56,812 bases of DNA from Betaproteobacteria bacterium (GTDB taxonomy: Bacteria > Pseudomonadota > Gammaproteobacteria > Burkholderiales > Casimicrobiaceae): positions 1-56,812 of the forward strand of contig PLYT01000094.1 of the NCBI GenBank assembly GCA_003153475.1. Reading direction: 5' to 3'. The position numbers were made by a program, and so were the translations under genes. Numbering within the stretch: the first letter of the stretch is position 1; the number at the start of each line of letters is the position of its first letter. The notes beneath the pieces were generated by a model. That model saw nothing but the letters and a program-made list of their open reading frames with translations, did not search any database and was not told the origin of the DNA. Shown here in pieces: positions 37,037-45,091 of this stretch.

Positions 37037-38221
37037 TCAGGCGAGCTCGATCGCGAGCGCGGTCGCTTCGCCGCCGCCGATGCAAAGACTCGCCATGCCG
37101 CGCTTCTTGCCGAACTTGCGCAAAGCGCCCAGCAACGTCACCACGATGCGCGCGCCCGACGCGCCGATCGGATGGCCCAGCGCACAGGCGCCGCCGTGGA
37201 CGTTGACCTTGTTCACCGGCAGCCCGTGCTCCTGCATCGCCGCCATCGTGACCACGGCGAACGCTTCGTTGATCTCGTATAGATCGACATCGTCGGGCTT
37301 CCAGCCGACTTTCGCATAAAGCTTGCGCATCGCACCGACCGGCGCGGTCGTGAACCATCCCGGCTCCTGCGCGTGGGTCGCATGGTCGAGAATCACCGCC
37401 AGCGGTTTCAAGCCCTTGCGCTCGGCAAGCGAGCGGCGCATCAGCACCAGCGCCGCGGCGCCGTCGGAAATCGAGCTCGAATTGGCCGCGGTGACCGTAC
37501 CGTCCTTGCGGAACGCGGGTTTGAGGCCCGGCATCTTGTCGGGACTCGCCTTCGCCGGCTGTTCGTCCTTGTCGATGACGACATCGCCTTTGCGCCCCGA
37601 CACGGTGACCGGCGCGATTTCCCAGTCAAACGATCCGTCGTTGTTCGCCGCGAGCGCGCGCGACAGCGACCGCAACGCAAACTCGTCCTGCGCTTCGCGC
37701 GAGAAATGGAACTTGTCCGCGCACTGCTCGGCGAACACGCCCATCAGCTTGCCACGGTCGTAGGCGTCCTCGAGGCCGTCGAAAAACATATGATCGATGA
37801 CCGTGCCATGGCCCATGCGCATGCCAGAGCGCGCCTTCGGCAGCAGGTATGGCGCATTGGTCATGCTTTCCATGCCGCCGGCAACGATGATATCGGCGCT
37901 GCCGGCAATGATCGCATCGTGCGCGAGCATCGTCGCCTTCATCGCCGAGCCGCACATCTTCGACAGCGTCGTGCAGTTCGTCGACAGCGGCAGGCCGGCC
38001 TTCAGCGAAGCCTGCCGGGCCGGCGCCTGTCCCTGTCCTGCCATCAGGCAGTTGCCGAAGATCAATTCGTCGATGTCGGTCGGCGCGACGCCGGCGCGCT
38101 CGACCGCGGCCTTGATCGCCACGGCGCCGAGATCGCTCGCCGCAAGCGAAGCGAAGTCGCCCTGAAAACCGCCGATCGGCGTCCTGGCCGCACCGACGAT
38201 GACTATCGGATCGTTTTGCAC
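37037..38221 (-). CDS. atoB: Acetyl-CoA C-acetyltransferase (thiolase)
   Basis: A 394-residue biosynthetic-type thiolase. The start is GTG 38221, with GAGGAG about ten bases ahead and PIVIVGAARTPIGGFQG as first strand; the open frame upstream lacks homology. The nucleophile Cys is in TLSKMCGSAMKA (about residue 90). The second catalytic pair is in HGGACALGHPIGASGAR and CIGGGEATALA. It cleaves acetoacetyl-CoA to two acetyl-CoA, completing leucine breakdown once acetoacetate is activated; no CoA-transferase or synthetase for that step is seen here. It could also run in reverse to feed PHB synthesis (phaC lies 3.7 kb away). Confidence 0.93.
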   Translation of the reverse strand: MQNDPIVIVGAARTPIGGFQGDFASLAASDLGAVAIKAAVERAGVAPTDIDELIFGNCLMAGQGQAPARQASLKAGLPLSTNCTTLSKMCGSAMKATMLAHDAIIAGSADIIVAGGMESMTNAPYLLPKARSGMRMGHGTVIDHMFFDGLEDAYDRGKLMGVFAEQCADKFHFSREAQDEFALRSLSRALAANNDGSFDWEIAPVTVSGRKGDVVIDKDEQPAKASPDKMPGLKPAFRKDGTVTAANSSSISDGAAALVLMRRSLAERKGLKPLAVILDHATHAQEPGWFTTAPVGAMRKLYAKVGWKPDDVDLYEINEAFAVVTMAAMQEHGLPVNKVNVHGGACALGHPIGASGARIVVTLLGALRKFGKKRGMASLCIGGGEATALAIELA

Positions 38222-38268
38222 AATGACACTGCTCCTCGACAAAGCCGCCGCGCGCCGCGGCCGAAGCC

Positions 38269-38478
38269 TTACACCGGCGGTGCCGTCCGGTCGGGCGGCT
38301 TCTGCACCCGTCGCGGCCGGCGCACGAGCTCGCCGCCGCAGTTCGGGCACACGCCGTTCAGCGCGTTGGCGCACGTTGCGCAAAACGTGCATTCGTAGCT
38401 GCAGATGTACGCGCCATCGGCGTCGGCGGCGAGCGGCCATGCACATCGCTCACAGCGTTCGCGCATTTCCAGTGCCAT
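38269..38478 (-). CDS. DUF1272 protein (small zinc-ribbon-like)
   Basis: A 69-residue Cys-rich protein with three Cys pairs: CERC, CTFCATC and CPNCGG, followed by ELVRRPRR. This is the DUF1272 pattern and resembles a treble-clef or zinc-ribbon. ATG 38478 is preferred, with GGAGAGG just upstream; an earlier GTG overlaps the stop of the isovaleryl-CoA dehydrogenase. A role is unknown. The first six residues MALEMR match, from memory, the family consensus, supporting this start. Confidence 0.8.
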   Translation of the reverse strand: MALEMRERCERCAWPLAADADGAYICSYECTFCATCANALNGVCPNCGGELVRRPRRVQKPPDRTAPPV

Positions 38479-38489
38479 CGCCTCTCCGC

Positions 38490-39656
38490 TCACTTGGTCT
38501 CGTTGAACAATTCGCGGCCGATCAGCATCCGTCGAATTTCCGAAGTCCCGGCGCCGATCTCATACAGCTTGGCGTCGCGCCACAACCGGCCCACCGGATA
38601 TTCGTTGATGTAGCCATTGCCGCCGAGGGCCTGGATCGCCTCGCCGGCCATCCAGGTCGCCTTTTCCGCTGCATACAGTATCGCACCTGCGGCGTCCTTG
38701 CGCGCGGTCTCGCCCCGGTCGCAGGCCTGCGCCACGGCATAGACGTAAGCACGGCACGCAGCCATCGTCGTATACATGTCGGCGATCTTGCCCTGCATCA
38801 GTTGAAATTCGCCGATAGGCTGGCCGAACTGCCGGCGCTCGTGCACGTACGGCAGGACCGCGTCCATGCAGGCGCTCATTATCCCCAACGGCCCACCAGC
38901 CAGCACGACGCGCTCGTAATCGAGACCGCTCATCAGGATGTTGACGCCGCGGCCTTCCTCGGAGAGCACGTTTTCCTCCGGCACTTCGCAGTTTTCGAAC
39001 ACCAGCTCGCAGGTATTGGACCCGCGCATGCCGAGCTTGTCGAGCTTTTGCGCGGTGGAAAATCCCTTCATCCCCTTTTCGATCAGGAATGCAGTGATGC
39101 CCCGCGGTCCGGCGTCGACGTCGGTCTTGGCGTAAACGACCAGCGTATCGGCGTCGGGGCCATTGGTGATCCACATCTTCGTGCCGTTAAGCACGTAGTG
39201 CCCGCCGCGATGCACGGCGGAAAGCCGCATCGACACCACGTCGGACCCTGCGCCCGGCTCGCTCATCGCCAGCGCGCCGACGTGCTCGCCCGACACCAGT
39301 TTCGGCAAGAAGCGCCGTTTTTGTGCGGCGCTGCCGTTGCGGCGGATCTGGTTGACGCAAAGATTCGAATGCGCGCCATATGACAGGCCGATCGATGCCG
39401 ACGCGCGGCTGACCTCCTCCATCGCGACGACGTGCGCGAGGTAACCCATCGCCGTGCCGCCGTATTCCTCCTCGACGGTGATGCCGAGCAGGCCGAGATC
39501 GCCCATCTTGCGCCAGAGATCCGGCGGAAAACGATTGTCCTGATCGATCGAAGCCGCGCGGGGCGCAATTTCCACCGCGGCGAAGTCCTGGACCGTCGCG
39601 CGCAACATGTCGATGGTCTCCCCCAACGCGAAATTGAGCGACGGAAAATTGGCCAT
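38490..39656 (-). CDS. liuA: Isovaleryl-CoA dehydrogenase
   Basis: A 388-residue flavoenzyme that converts isovaleryl-CoA to 3-methylcrotonyl-CoA. The key evidence is the catalytic Glu: it sits at E248 in [13 protein letters not shown], the position special to isovaleryl-CoA dehydrogenases, while the usual late position has Gly ([12 protein letters not shown]). [13 protein letters not shown] and [12 protein letters not shown] also match. It is the second gene after the LiuR operator, behind a thioesterase, and opens the catabolic sequence completed by liuB, liuD, liuC and liuE. Electrons go to ETF, which is not encoded here. Confidence 0.96.
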   Translation of the reverse strand: MANFPSLNFALGETIDMLRATVQDFAAVEIAPRAASIDQDNRFPPDLWRKMGDLGLLGITVEEEYGGTAMGYLAHVVAMEEVSRASASIGLSYGAHSNLCVNQIRRNGSAAQKRRFLPKLVSGEHVGALAMSEPGAGSDVVSMRLSAVHRGGHYVLNGTKMWITNGPDADTLVVYAKTDVDAGPRGITAFLIEKGMKGFSTAQKLDKLGMRGSNTCELVFENCEVPEENVLSEEGRGVNILMSGLDYERVVLAGGPLGIMSACMDAVLPYVHERRQFGQPIGEFQLMQGKIADMYTTMAACRAYVYAVAQACDRGETARKDAAGAILYAAEKATWMAGEAIQALGGNGYINEYPVGRLWRDAKLYEIGAGTSEIRRMLIGRELFNETK

Positions 39657-39666
39657 CGTGGCTCCT

Positions 39667-40146
39667 TTAGCGGTCCGGCTTGCCGGCCATGATGATCAGC
39701 GTCTGCTGCATGATCGCGCATAGCGTCCGGACGCCGGTGCGCTCCGCGTAGACCTCGCCCCGCGTGATCACCAGCGTTTTGCCCGGTTTCACCACCGAGG
39801 CTTCGGCGATCAGGCGCTCGCCCGCTGCCGGGGCGATCAGGTTCAGCTTGTACTCGACGGTCAAAACGCTCGCATCAGCGGGGAACAACGTAAATCCGGC
39901 ATAGCCGCCGGCCGAATCGGCGATCAAGCTGACTATCCCCGCGTGGATGTATCCGTGCTGCTGGGTCAGATCGTCGCGGAACGGCAGCTCGATCGTGCAG
40001 GCGCCCGGCGCGATCCGGGTCAGTTGCGCGCCGATCAGCCGCATTGCATTTTGCCGGTCGAAGCTCGCGCGCACGCGCGCCTCGTACCCGGCATCGGGCG
40101 GCGCCCGCTCCGTATGCGCTTTGAAGCCCGTCTGCAGTGCAGCCAT
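39667..40146 (-). CDS. PaaI-type hotdog-fold thioesterase
   Basis: A 159-residue single hotdog domain. The conserved segment [25 protein letters not shown] carries the HGYIHAG motif and the catalytic Asp on the hotdog helix typical of PaaI thioesterases. It probably hydrolyses acyl-CoA intermediates and may recycle CoA when leucine products pile up. It is the first gene behind the palindromic operator. A GGGGG ribosome site lies shortly before the ATG. The gap to liuA is 10 bases. The substrate is not predictable. Confidence 0.85.
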   Translation of the reverse strand: MAALQTGFKAHTERAPPDAGYEARVRASFDRQNAMRLIGAQLTRIAPGACTIELPFRDDLTQQHGYIHAGIVSLIADSAGGYAGFTLFPADASVLTVEYKLNLIAPAAGERLIAEASVVKPGKTLVITRGEVYAERTGVRTLCAIMQQTLIIMAGKPDR

Positions 40147-40188
40147 CGTCAGCCCCCGCGCGAGATCTATTCAGAGGAGAACACTCAA

Positions 40189-40217
40189 AGTCTACATTAC
40201 GTTTACGTAAACGTCAA
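40189..40217 (-). promoter_or_regulatory. Promoter of the leucine catabolic (liu) operon
   Basis: On the minus strand TTGACG (40212-40217) and TAGACT (40189-40194) are separated by 17 bases. The 16-bp palindrome fills the spacer and touches the -35, so a bound regulator would control polymerase directly. The predicted start lies about 35 bases upstream of the thioesterase ATG. Confidence 0.65.
40199..40214. promoter_or_regulatory. Probable LiuR operator
   Basis: ACGTTTACGTAAACGT is a perfect 16-bp palindrome located between the MerR-type regulator gene and the first liu structural gene. Its ACGTnnACGTnnACGT pattern is, from memory, like LiuR sites in other proteobacteria. It overlaps the -35 and spacer of the operon promoter. 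I found no second copy upstream of the regulator gene. Confidence 0.75.
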
Positions 40218-40238
40218 CGACCGGTGCGCGAGGCGGCA

Positions 40239-40646
40239 TCACACCGCGCCGTCGCCCGGACTGCGGCGCAGTCGCTTGCGGCACTGGCGCTCGAACGCTT
40301 CGATCTCCGAGAGCACGATGGCAATGTCCTCCTGCTGCTGCTTGAGCATCGCGCGCCGCGCCGCCAGCACGTCAAGAAACTTGATCAATTGCGGGCGCTC
40401 GCTCTTGCTCACGTCGTAAAGGTCGAGGAGCTCGCGGATCTCGGTCAGCGACAATCCCAGCCGCTTGCCGCGCACGATCAGCTTGATGCGCACCCGCTCC
40501 CGCTCGCCGTAGATGCGTGCCTGGCCGGAACGGCGCGGCGTCAGCAGGCCCTCGTCTTCGTAAAAGCGGATCGTGCGCGTCGTCAGCGCAAATTCGCGCG
40601 CGAGGTCGGAAATCGTAAAGGTGGCCGGATCGGGTTGCGAGGGCAT
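40239..40646 (-). CDS. liuR: MerR-family regulator of leucine degradation, LiuR-like
   Basis: A 135-residue MerR protein. The winged-helix N terminus (FTISDLAREFALTTRTIRFYEDEGLL, residues about 10-35) is followed by the dimer helix (RRAMLKQQQEDIAIVLSEIEAFERQCRKRL). There are no metal-binding Cys clusters as in MerR or ZntR. Position beside a liu cluster and a 16-bp palindrome on the structural promoter identifies it as LiuR, which responds to branched-chain acyl-CoA intermediates. It has its own extended -10 (TATCTT on the minus strand, 40685-40690), and the palindrome is on its downstream side, so it may not autoregulate through that site. Confidence 0.85.
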   Translation of the reverse strand: MPSQPDPATFTISDLAREFALTTRTIRFYEDEGLLTPRRSGQARIYGERERVRIKLIVRGKRLGLSLTEIRELLDLYDVSKSERPQLIKFLDVLAARRAMLKQQQEDIAIVLSEIEAFERQCRKRLRRSPGDGAV

Positions 40647-40684
40647 TGCACTAAAGCGGAACGCCGAAATGCAAGGGCGCGGTC

Positions 40685-40690
40685 AAGATA
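40685..40690 (-). promoter_or_regulatory. Candidate extended -10 box for liuR
   Basis: The minus strand reads TGG-TATCTT, an extended -10, about 40 bases before the liuR ATG. No clear -35 and no LiuR-type palindrome nearby. Confidence 0.35.
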
Positions 40691-40818
40691 CCACAAGGCC
40701 CAAACTCGATCGGCGATCGTGGGTGAGCAGCGCAGCTTGACAGGCTGTAGCGATTCGATGAGGATGCTGCGTCGCACAAAACCCGTCGGCACGCGATGTG
40801 CCGCCGCCTGCGATCGAA

Positions 40819-41913
40819 ATGAACGCCCCGCCCTTGAACGCCCCGCTGCCACCTATCCTCAGCTATCCGTACGCCGATGTGCCTGCCCCCGGCACCATGC
40901 GCGAGGTCGCACCGGGCATCCATTGGCTTCGCATGCCTTTGCCCTTCGCGCTCGACCACATCAATTTATGGCTGCTTGCCGACGGCGCTGCTTGGACCCA
41001 GGTTGATTGCGGCTACGGCAACGCGGCAACGCGTGCGCTGTGGGAGCAGCAGTTCGTTGGCAGCCTGGCCGGAGCCCCGCTGATCCGCGTCATCGCAACG
41101 CACTACCACCCCGATCACTTGGGCAACGCGGGGTGGCTGGCGGCGCGCTTCGGCTGTCCGGTCATGATGCCGCAGGCCGAATACCTGACCGCACATGCGA
41201 TCGCCGGCGAGCACAGCGGCTATGGCGCGGCGCCGATGAGCGCGCTGCTGCGCGCGCATGGCTTGTCCGGCGAGCATCTGGCAGCGCTCGAAGCCCGCGG
41301 CAACCCGTATCGGCGCGGCGTGCCCGAAATCTCGTTGAGTTTTCAGCGCCTGGCCGCCGGCGACCGCATCCGCATCGGTGCGAACGACTGGCGAGTGATT
41401 CCCGGTTACGGCCATTCGCCCGAGCACGCCTCGCTCTACTGCGAGGAGCTCGCCGTCTGCATTTCCGGAGACATGCTGCTGCCACGGATCAGCACCAATG
41501 TCAGCGTCTGGCCGGTCGAGCCCGAAGGCGACCCGCTGCGGCGTTTCCTGGATTCGCTGACGGCGTTCGCCGAGCTTCCGACCGAGACCCTGATACTGCC
41601 CTCGCATGGCTTGCCGTTCGTCGGCGCCGGCGCTCGGGTCGCCCAGCTGCGCGATCATCATGCGGCGCGGCTGGCCGAGCTCGCGATCGCCGCCGCGACG
41701 CCGAAGACCGCGTCGGACATCGTCCCGGTGCTGTTCCGCCGCGAGCTCGATTTGCAGCAACGTTTTTTCGCGATGGGCGAGGCAATCGCGCATCTGAACC
41801 ACCTGTGGCATGGCGGGCGCCTGGATCGCTCGGTGGGCGACGATGGGACGATCCGCTTCGTGCGCGCGACCGGAAGCGACCGGAATACAATAATGCCTAT
41901 GGGAGAGTCTTGA
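40819..41913 (+). CDS. MBL-fold metallo-hydrolase
   Basis: A 364-residue metallo-beta-lactamase-fold protein. The metal site is THYHPDHLGN (HxHxDH, about residues 95-104), with further ligands in GYGHSPEHASLY (His) and ISGDMLLPRIS (Asp) and a late His in LPSHGLPF. The C-terminal third is a winged-helix-like extension seen in MBL hydrolases of the LACTB2/RNase-Z-like group that act on small esters. ATG 40819 is chosen over GTG 40798 for lack of conservation before it. Its stop shares one base with the phaC ATG (TGATG), which implies coupled translation. The substrate is unknown; a CoA thioester or PHA-related ester would suit the context. Confidence 0.82.
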   Translation: MNAPPLNAPLPPILSYPYADVPAPGTMREVAPGIHWLRMPLPFALDHINLWLLADGAAWTQVDCGYGNAATRALWEQQFVGSLAGAPLIRVIATHYHPDHLGNAGWLAARFGCPVMMPQAEYLTAHAIAGEHSGYGAAPMSALLRAHGLSGEHLAALEARGNPYRRGVPEISLSFQRLAAGDRIRIGANDWRVIPGYGHSPEHASLYCEELAVCISGDMLLPRISTNVSVWPVEPEGDPLRRFLDSLTAFAELPTETLILPSHGLPFVGAGARVAQLRDHHAARLAELAIAAATPKTASDIVPVLFRRELDLQQRFFAMGEAIAHLNHLWHGGRLDRSVGDDGTIRFVRATGSDRNTIMPMGES

Positions 41914-43733
41914 TGAGTGCGACCGATACCGCGGGTTTGAGCAAGCAGGGTTATGACCCGGTCGCGCTGGCCGATTCGCTCGCCAGCGCCGCCGACAAGA
42001 GCGCCAAGCTCCTCGGCGATTACCTCGTCCGCCATAGCAAGTCGGGGCCGTCGCTGGCGGCCGACGAGTTCGGGCTGACCAAGGCATTCATGGAGCTGGC
42101 GGCGAAGATGCTGGCCAATCCCTACCGTCTGGCCGAAAGCCAGATGAACCTGTGGTGGGATTATTCGGCGCTATGGCAGTCGTCGATGTTCAAGCTGATG
42201 GGACAGTCGTCGACGCCGGTGGCCGAGCCCGCGAAAGGCGACCGGCGCTTTCGCCACGACGACTGGCAGGAGCATTTCCTGTTCGACTACGTCAAGCAGT
42301 CGTACCTGATCGCGGCGCGCTGGCTGCACACGGCAGTCGCAAGCGTCGAGGGTCTCGACGAGAACACGCAGAAAAAGGTCGACTTCTTCACTCGCCAGTA
42401 CATCGATGCGCTGGCGCCGTCGAACTTCGCGCTGACCAACCCCGAGGTATTTCGCGAAACCGTCGCGAGCGGCGGGCAGAATCTGGTCAAGGGGCTCAAC
42501 AATCTGCTCGACGACATCGAGCGCGGCAACGGACAGCTCAAGATATCGATGACCGACAGCAAGGCGTTCGAGCTCGGCGTAAACATCGCCACGACGCCCG
42601 GCAAGATCGTCTACCAGAACGAGCTGATGCAGCTGATCCAGTACGAGCCGACGACGGCCAAGGTCTACAAGCGGCCGCTGCTGATCATCCCGCCGTGGAT
42701 CAACAAGTATTACATCCTCGACTTGCGCGAAAAAAACTCGCTGGTCAAATGGTGCGTCGAGCACGGGCTCACGGTCTTCGTGATCTCCTGGGTCAACCCC
42801 GACAAGAAGCTCGCCGGCAAGGACTTCGTCGACTACATGCAGGAAGGGCCGCTGGCCGCGCTCGCCGCGATCGAGCAGGCCACCGGCGAGCGCGAGGTCA
42901 ACGCGCTCGGCTACTGCCTGGGTGGAACCCTGCTCGCCGCGACCCTAGCTTACATGGCGGCGAAAAAGGACCGTCGCATCGCCAGTGCGGGCTTCATGAG
43001 CTCGCTGATCGATTTCACCGGCGCCGGCGAGCTCGAGGTCTTCATCGACGAGGGCCAGGTGCAGGCGCTGGAAAAGAAGATGAACGAGCGCGGCTATCTG
43101 GAAGGATCGGAGATGGCCAATTCGTTCAACATGCTGCGCAGCAACGACCTGATCTGGTCGTTCGTCATCAACAACTATCTGCTCGGACGCGATCCGTTCC
43201 CGTTCGACCTTCTGCACTGGAACTGCGATTCGACGCGCATGCCCGCCAAGATGCACAGCTTCTATCTGCGCAACATGTATTTGCGCAATGCGCTGAAAGA
43301 CCCTGCAGGCATTGCGCTGGCCGGCGTGCCGATCGACGTGTCCAAGGTCGCGCTGCCGACTTATTTCGTTTCGGCGATCGAAGATCACATCGCGCCGTGG
43401 AAGACGACCTACGCCGGCCCGCGGCTCCTGGGCGGCAAGTCGCGCTTCGTGCTGTCCGGGTCCGGGCACATCGCCGGCATGATCAATCCGCCGGCCGCCA
43501 ACAAATACGGCTACTGGACCAATGACAAGCTCGCAGCGACACCCGACGAATGGTTTGCCGGCGCGAAGCAGCACGAAGGGTCCTGGTGGAACGACTGGCT
43601 GGCCTGGCTCAAGCCGCAGCTCGGCCCGCAGGTCGCCGCGCGCGCGCTGGGAAAAAGCGGCGCCAAGGGCCGTCTGAAAATCATCGAGGCTGCGCCGGGA
43701 AGTTACGCGCGATTGCGAGCCGACGCGCTATGA
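41913..43733 (+). CDS. phaC: Class I poly(3-hydroxyalkanoate) synthase
   Basis: A 606-residue PHA synthase that polymerises 3-hydroxyacyl-CoA at granule surfaces. The lipase-like box is GYCLGG with nucleophile Cys335. Catalytic Asp is in VSAIEDHIAPW and His in SGSGHIAGMINPP. The N-terminal domain (about 1-200) is the class I type, with the late Trp-rich tail GSWWNDWLAWLKPQLG. Length fits class I. ATG 41913 has GGGAGAG upstream and overlaps the MBL gene's stop by one base. Neither phaA nor phaB adjoins it; the thiolase of the liu cluster could supply acetoacetyl-CoA. Confidence 0.96.
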   Translation: MSATDTAGLSKQGYDPVALADSLASAADKSAKLLGDYLVRHSKSGPSLAADEFGLTKAFMELAAKMLANPYRLAESQMNLWWDYSALWQSSMFKLMGQSSTPVAEPAKGDRRFRHDDWQEHFLFDYVKQSYLIAARWLHTAVASVEGLDENTQKKVDFFTRQYIDALAPSNFALTNPEVFRETVASGGQNLVKGLNNLLDDIERGNGQLKISMTDSKAFELGVNIATTPGKIVYQNELMQLIQYEPTTAKVYKRPLLIIPPWINKYYILDLREKNSLVKWCVEHGLTVFVISWVNPDKKLAGKDFVDYMQEGPLAALAAIEQATGEREVNALGYCLGGTLLAATLAYMAAKKDRRIASAGFMSSLIDFTGAGELEVFIDEGQVQALEKKMNERGYLEGSEMANSFNMLRSNDLIWSFVINNYLLGRDPFPFDLLHWNCDSTRMPAKMHSFYLRNMYLRNALKDPAGIALAGVPIDVSKVALPTYFVSAIEDHIAPWKTTYAGPRLLGGKSRFVLSGSGHIAGMINPPAANKYGYWTNDKLAATPDEWFAGAKQHEGSWWNDWLAWLKPQLGPQVAARALGKSGAKGRLKIIEAAPGSYARLRADAL

Positions 43734-43776
43734 CCGCGAGGGCAGTTCCTGGCGCCGGACCGGATACCGGCCGTTT

Positions 43777-43785
43777 TGCTATAGT
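43777..43785 (+). promoter_or_regulatory. Extended -10 promoter before the glycine-zipper gene
   Basis: TGC-TATAGT is an extended -10 located about 30 bases before ATG 43816. The -35 is weak. AGGAGG (43803-43808) provides a strong ribosome site downstream. Confidence 0.5.
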
Positions 43786-43815
43786 GGACACACAAAGCCA
43801 GCGCAGGAGGCCCCG

Positions 43816-44064
43816 ATGAAGCGCGTATCGCTCATTGCAGCAGCACTGTTCGCCTGGATCATCACCGCCGGGGTTGCCGCGCAAGAGCCGGCCTATCCTC
43901 CGCCGGCCTGCGCCAGCTGCGGCGTCGTCACCTCGGTCCGCTATGTCGAGCCCAAGGGTGACGGTAGCGGCGCCGGCGCCATCGTCGGCGGGGTCGTCGG
44001 TGGCGTACTGGGCCACCGGCGAGCGCGCAATTCAACCGGTTCTACTTTTTCGGCGACAGCCTGA
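43816..44064 (+). pseudogene. Truncated glycine-zipper (2TM) envelope protein gene
   Basis: An 82-codon frame with strong promoter and ribosome site. The signal peptide is MKRVSLIAAALFAWIITAG... ending at AAQ, followed by ACASCGVVTSVRYVEPKGDG and the zipper AGAIVGGVVGGVLGH, as in YMGG/SlyB-like outer-membrane lipoprotein relatives. After about codon 67 the normal continuation (a second zipper segment) is absent. The frame runs instead into 15 unrelated residues that are an out-of-frame reading of the GDSL esterase, then stops. The gene is therefore cut by a fusion near 44010. A short secreted peptide may still be made. Confidence 0.7.
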
Positions 44065-45045
44065 CCGACGCGGGCTCGTTCGCGCCGGCGCTTCCACCGG
44101 GCACCGGCAAGTTCACGACCAATCCGGGCCCGGTCTGGGCGGAGGTCCTTGCGCAGCGCTACGGTTCGACGGCGACTCCCGCCAATCAGGGAGGCAACGA
44201 TTTCGCCGAGGGAGGTGCCCGCGTGACGCAGCTTCCCGGCGTTCCCGCATCGCCGCCGACAGGAACGGCGACGCCCATCGCGGCGCAGGTTCAGAATTTC
44301 CTCGCCAGGGGCCCCCGTCGATCCGAAGGCGCTGTATTCGGTGTGGGCCGGGGCCAACGACCTGTTTTTCCAGCTTGGCCTCGCACAGGCAGGCGCCATT
44401 TCGGCGACCGACGTTCAGACGAACCTGGCTACGGCGGCGACGCAGCTCGTGCAGCAGGTCGCCATCCTGAACGCCGCGGGCGCGCGGTACATCGTCGTGT
44501 TCAACCTGCCCGACGTCGGCAGCACACCGTTCGGCCGCTCATCCGGCCAGGGAGCAACGATCTCGGCACTATCGAGCTTTTTCAACAGCACGCTGAGCGC
44601 CGGACTCGACTCGCTGCACATCGACCTGATCCGCCTTAACATTTTTTCGCTTTTGAACGAGGTCGTCGCCGATCCGGCGGCGTACGGCTTCGTCAACGCC
44701 ACCTCGCCGGCGTGCACCGTTGCATCGCTGCTTTGCACGTCTTCAACCCTCGTTGCCCCGAATGCGAGCGGGGTTTTCGGTCGGTTGCGGCCGTTCGCGC
44801 GCGTGACCTGGGAAAAGGAATACGACAACGACGAGCGCATGGTGCGCGCGGGACTCGTATCGACCGGCGGTGTCGGCTTTGGCCGGCCGGCGCTTCGTCC
44901 CGACGACAGCTATGCGCTGATCGGCATCGGCGCCAGCGCCGATCTGGGCAACAGGTTCGTCGCCTTCGCCAGCGTCAACGCGACGGCCGGCAAGAACGAC
45001 GGCAACTACCAGGCGGTGACGTTGAGCTTGCGCCTGCCGCTTTAG
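44010..45045 (+). pseudogene. GDSL autotransporter esterase remnant (signal-less, frameshifted, internally deleted)
   Basis: Frame 3 from about 44016 encodes the mature N terminus of a GDSL esterase, beginning ASAQFNRFYFFGDSLTDAG (Ser block at 44052). At about 44305-44316 (GGGGCCCCC) the reading frame must shift by one base to continue as APVDPKALYSVWAGANDLFF, containing the GxND block (44350-44361). After LVAPNA (44766) the catalytic Asp-His block and most of the autotransporter beta-barrel are missing; only the last barrel strands (RPFARVTWEKEYDNDERM to LSLRLPL) remain. No signal peptide is left. Intact relatives are extracellular esterases tethered by a C-terminal barrel. This copy cannot be functional as read. 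Confidence 0.8.
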
Positions 45046-45091
45046 CCGGACAAGCCATCCCTGAACGAGGCCGCGTGATGCGACCTTTTTT

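Noticed and set aside
41007..41912. Upstream extension of the phaC frame through the MBL gene
   Set aside because: It is a shifted shadow of the MBL gene; the ribosome site and homology place the phaC start at 41913.
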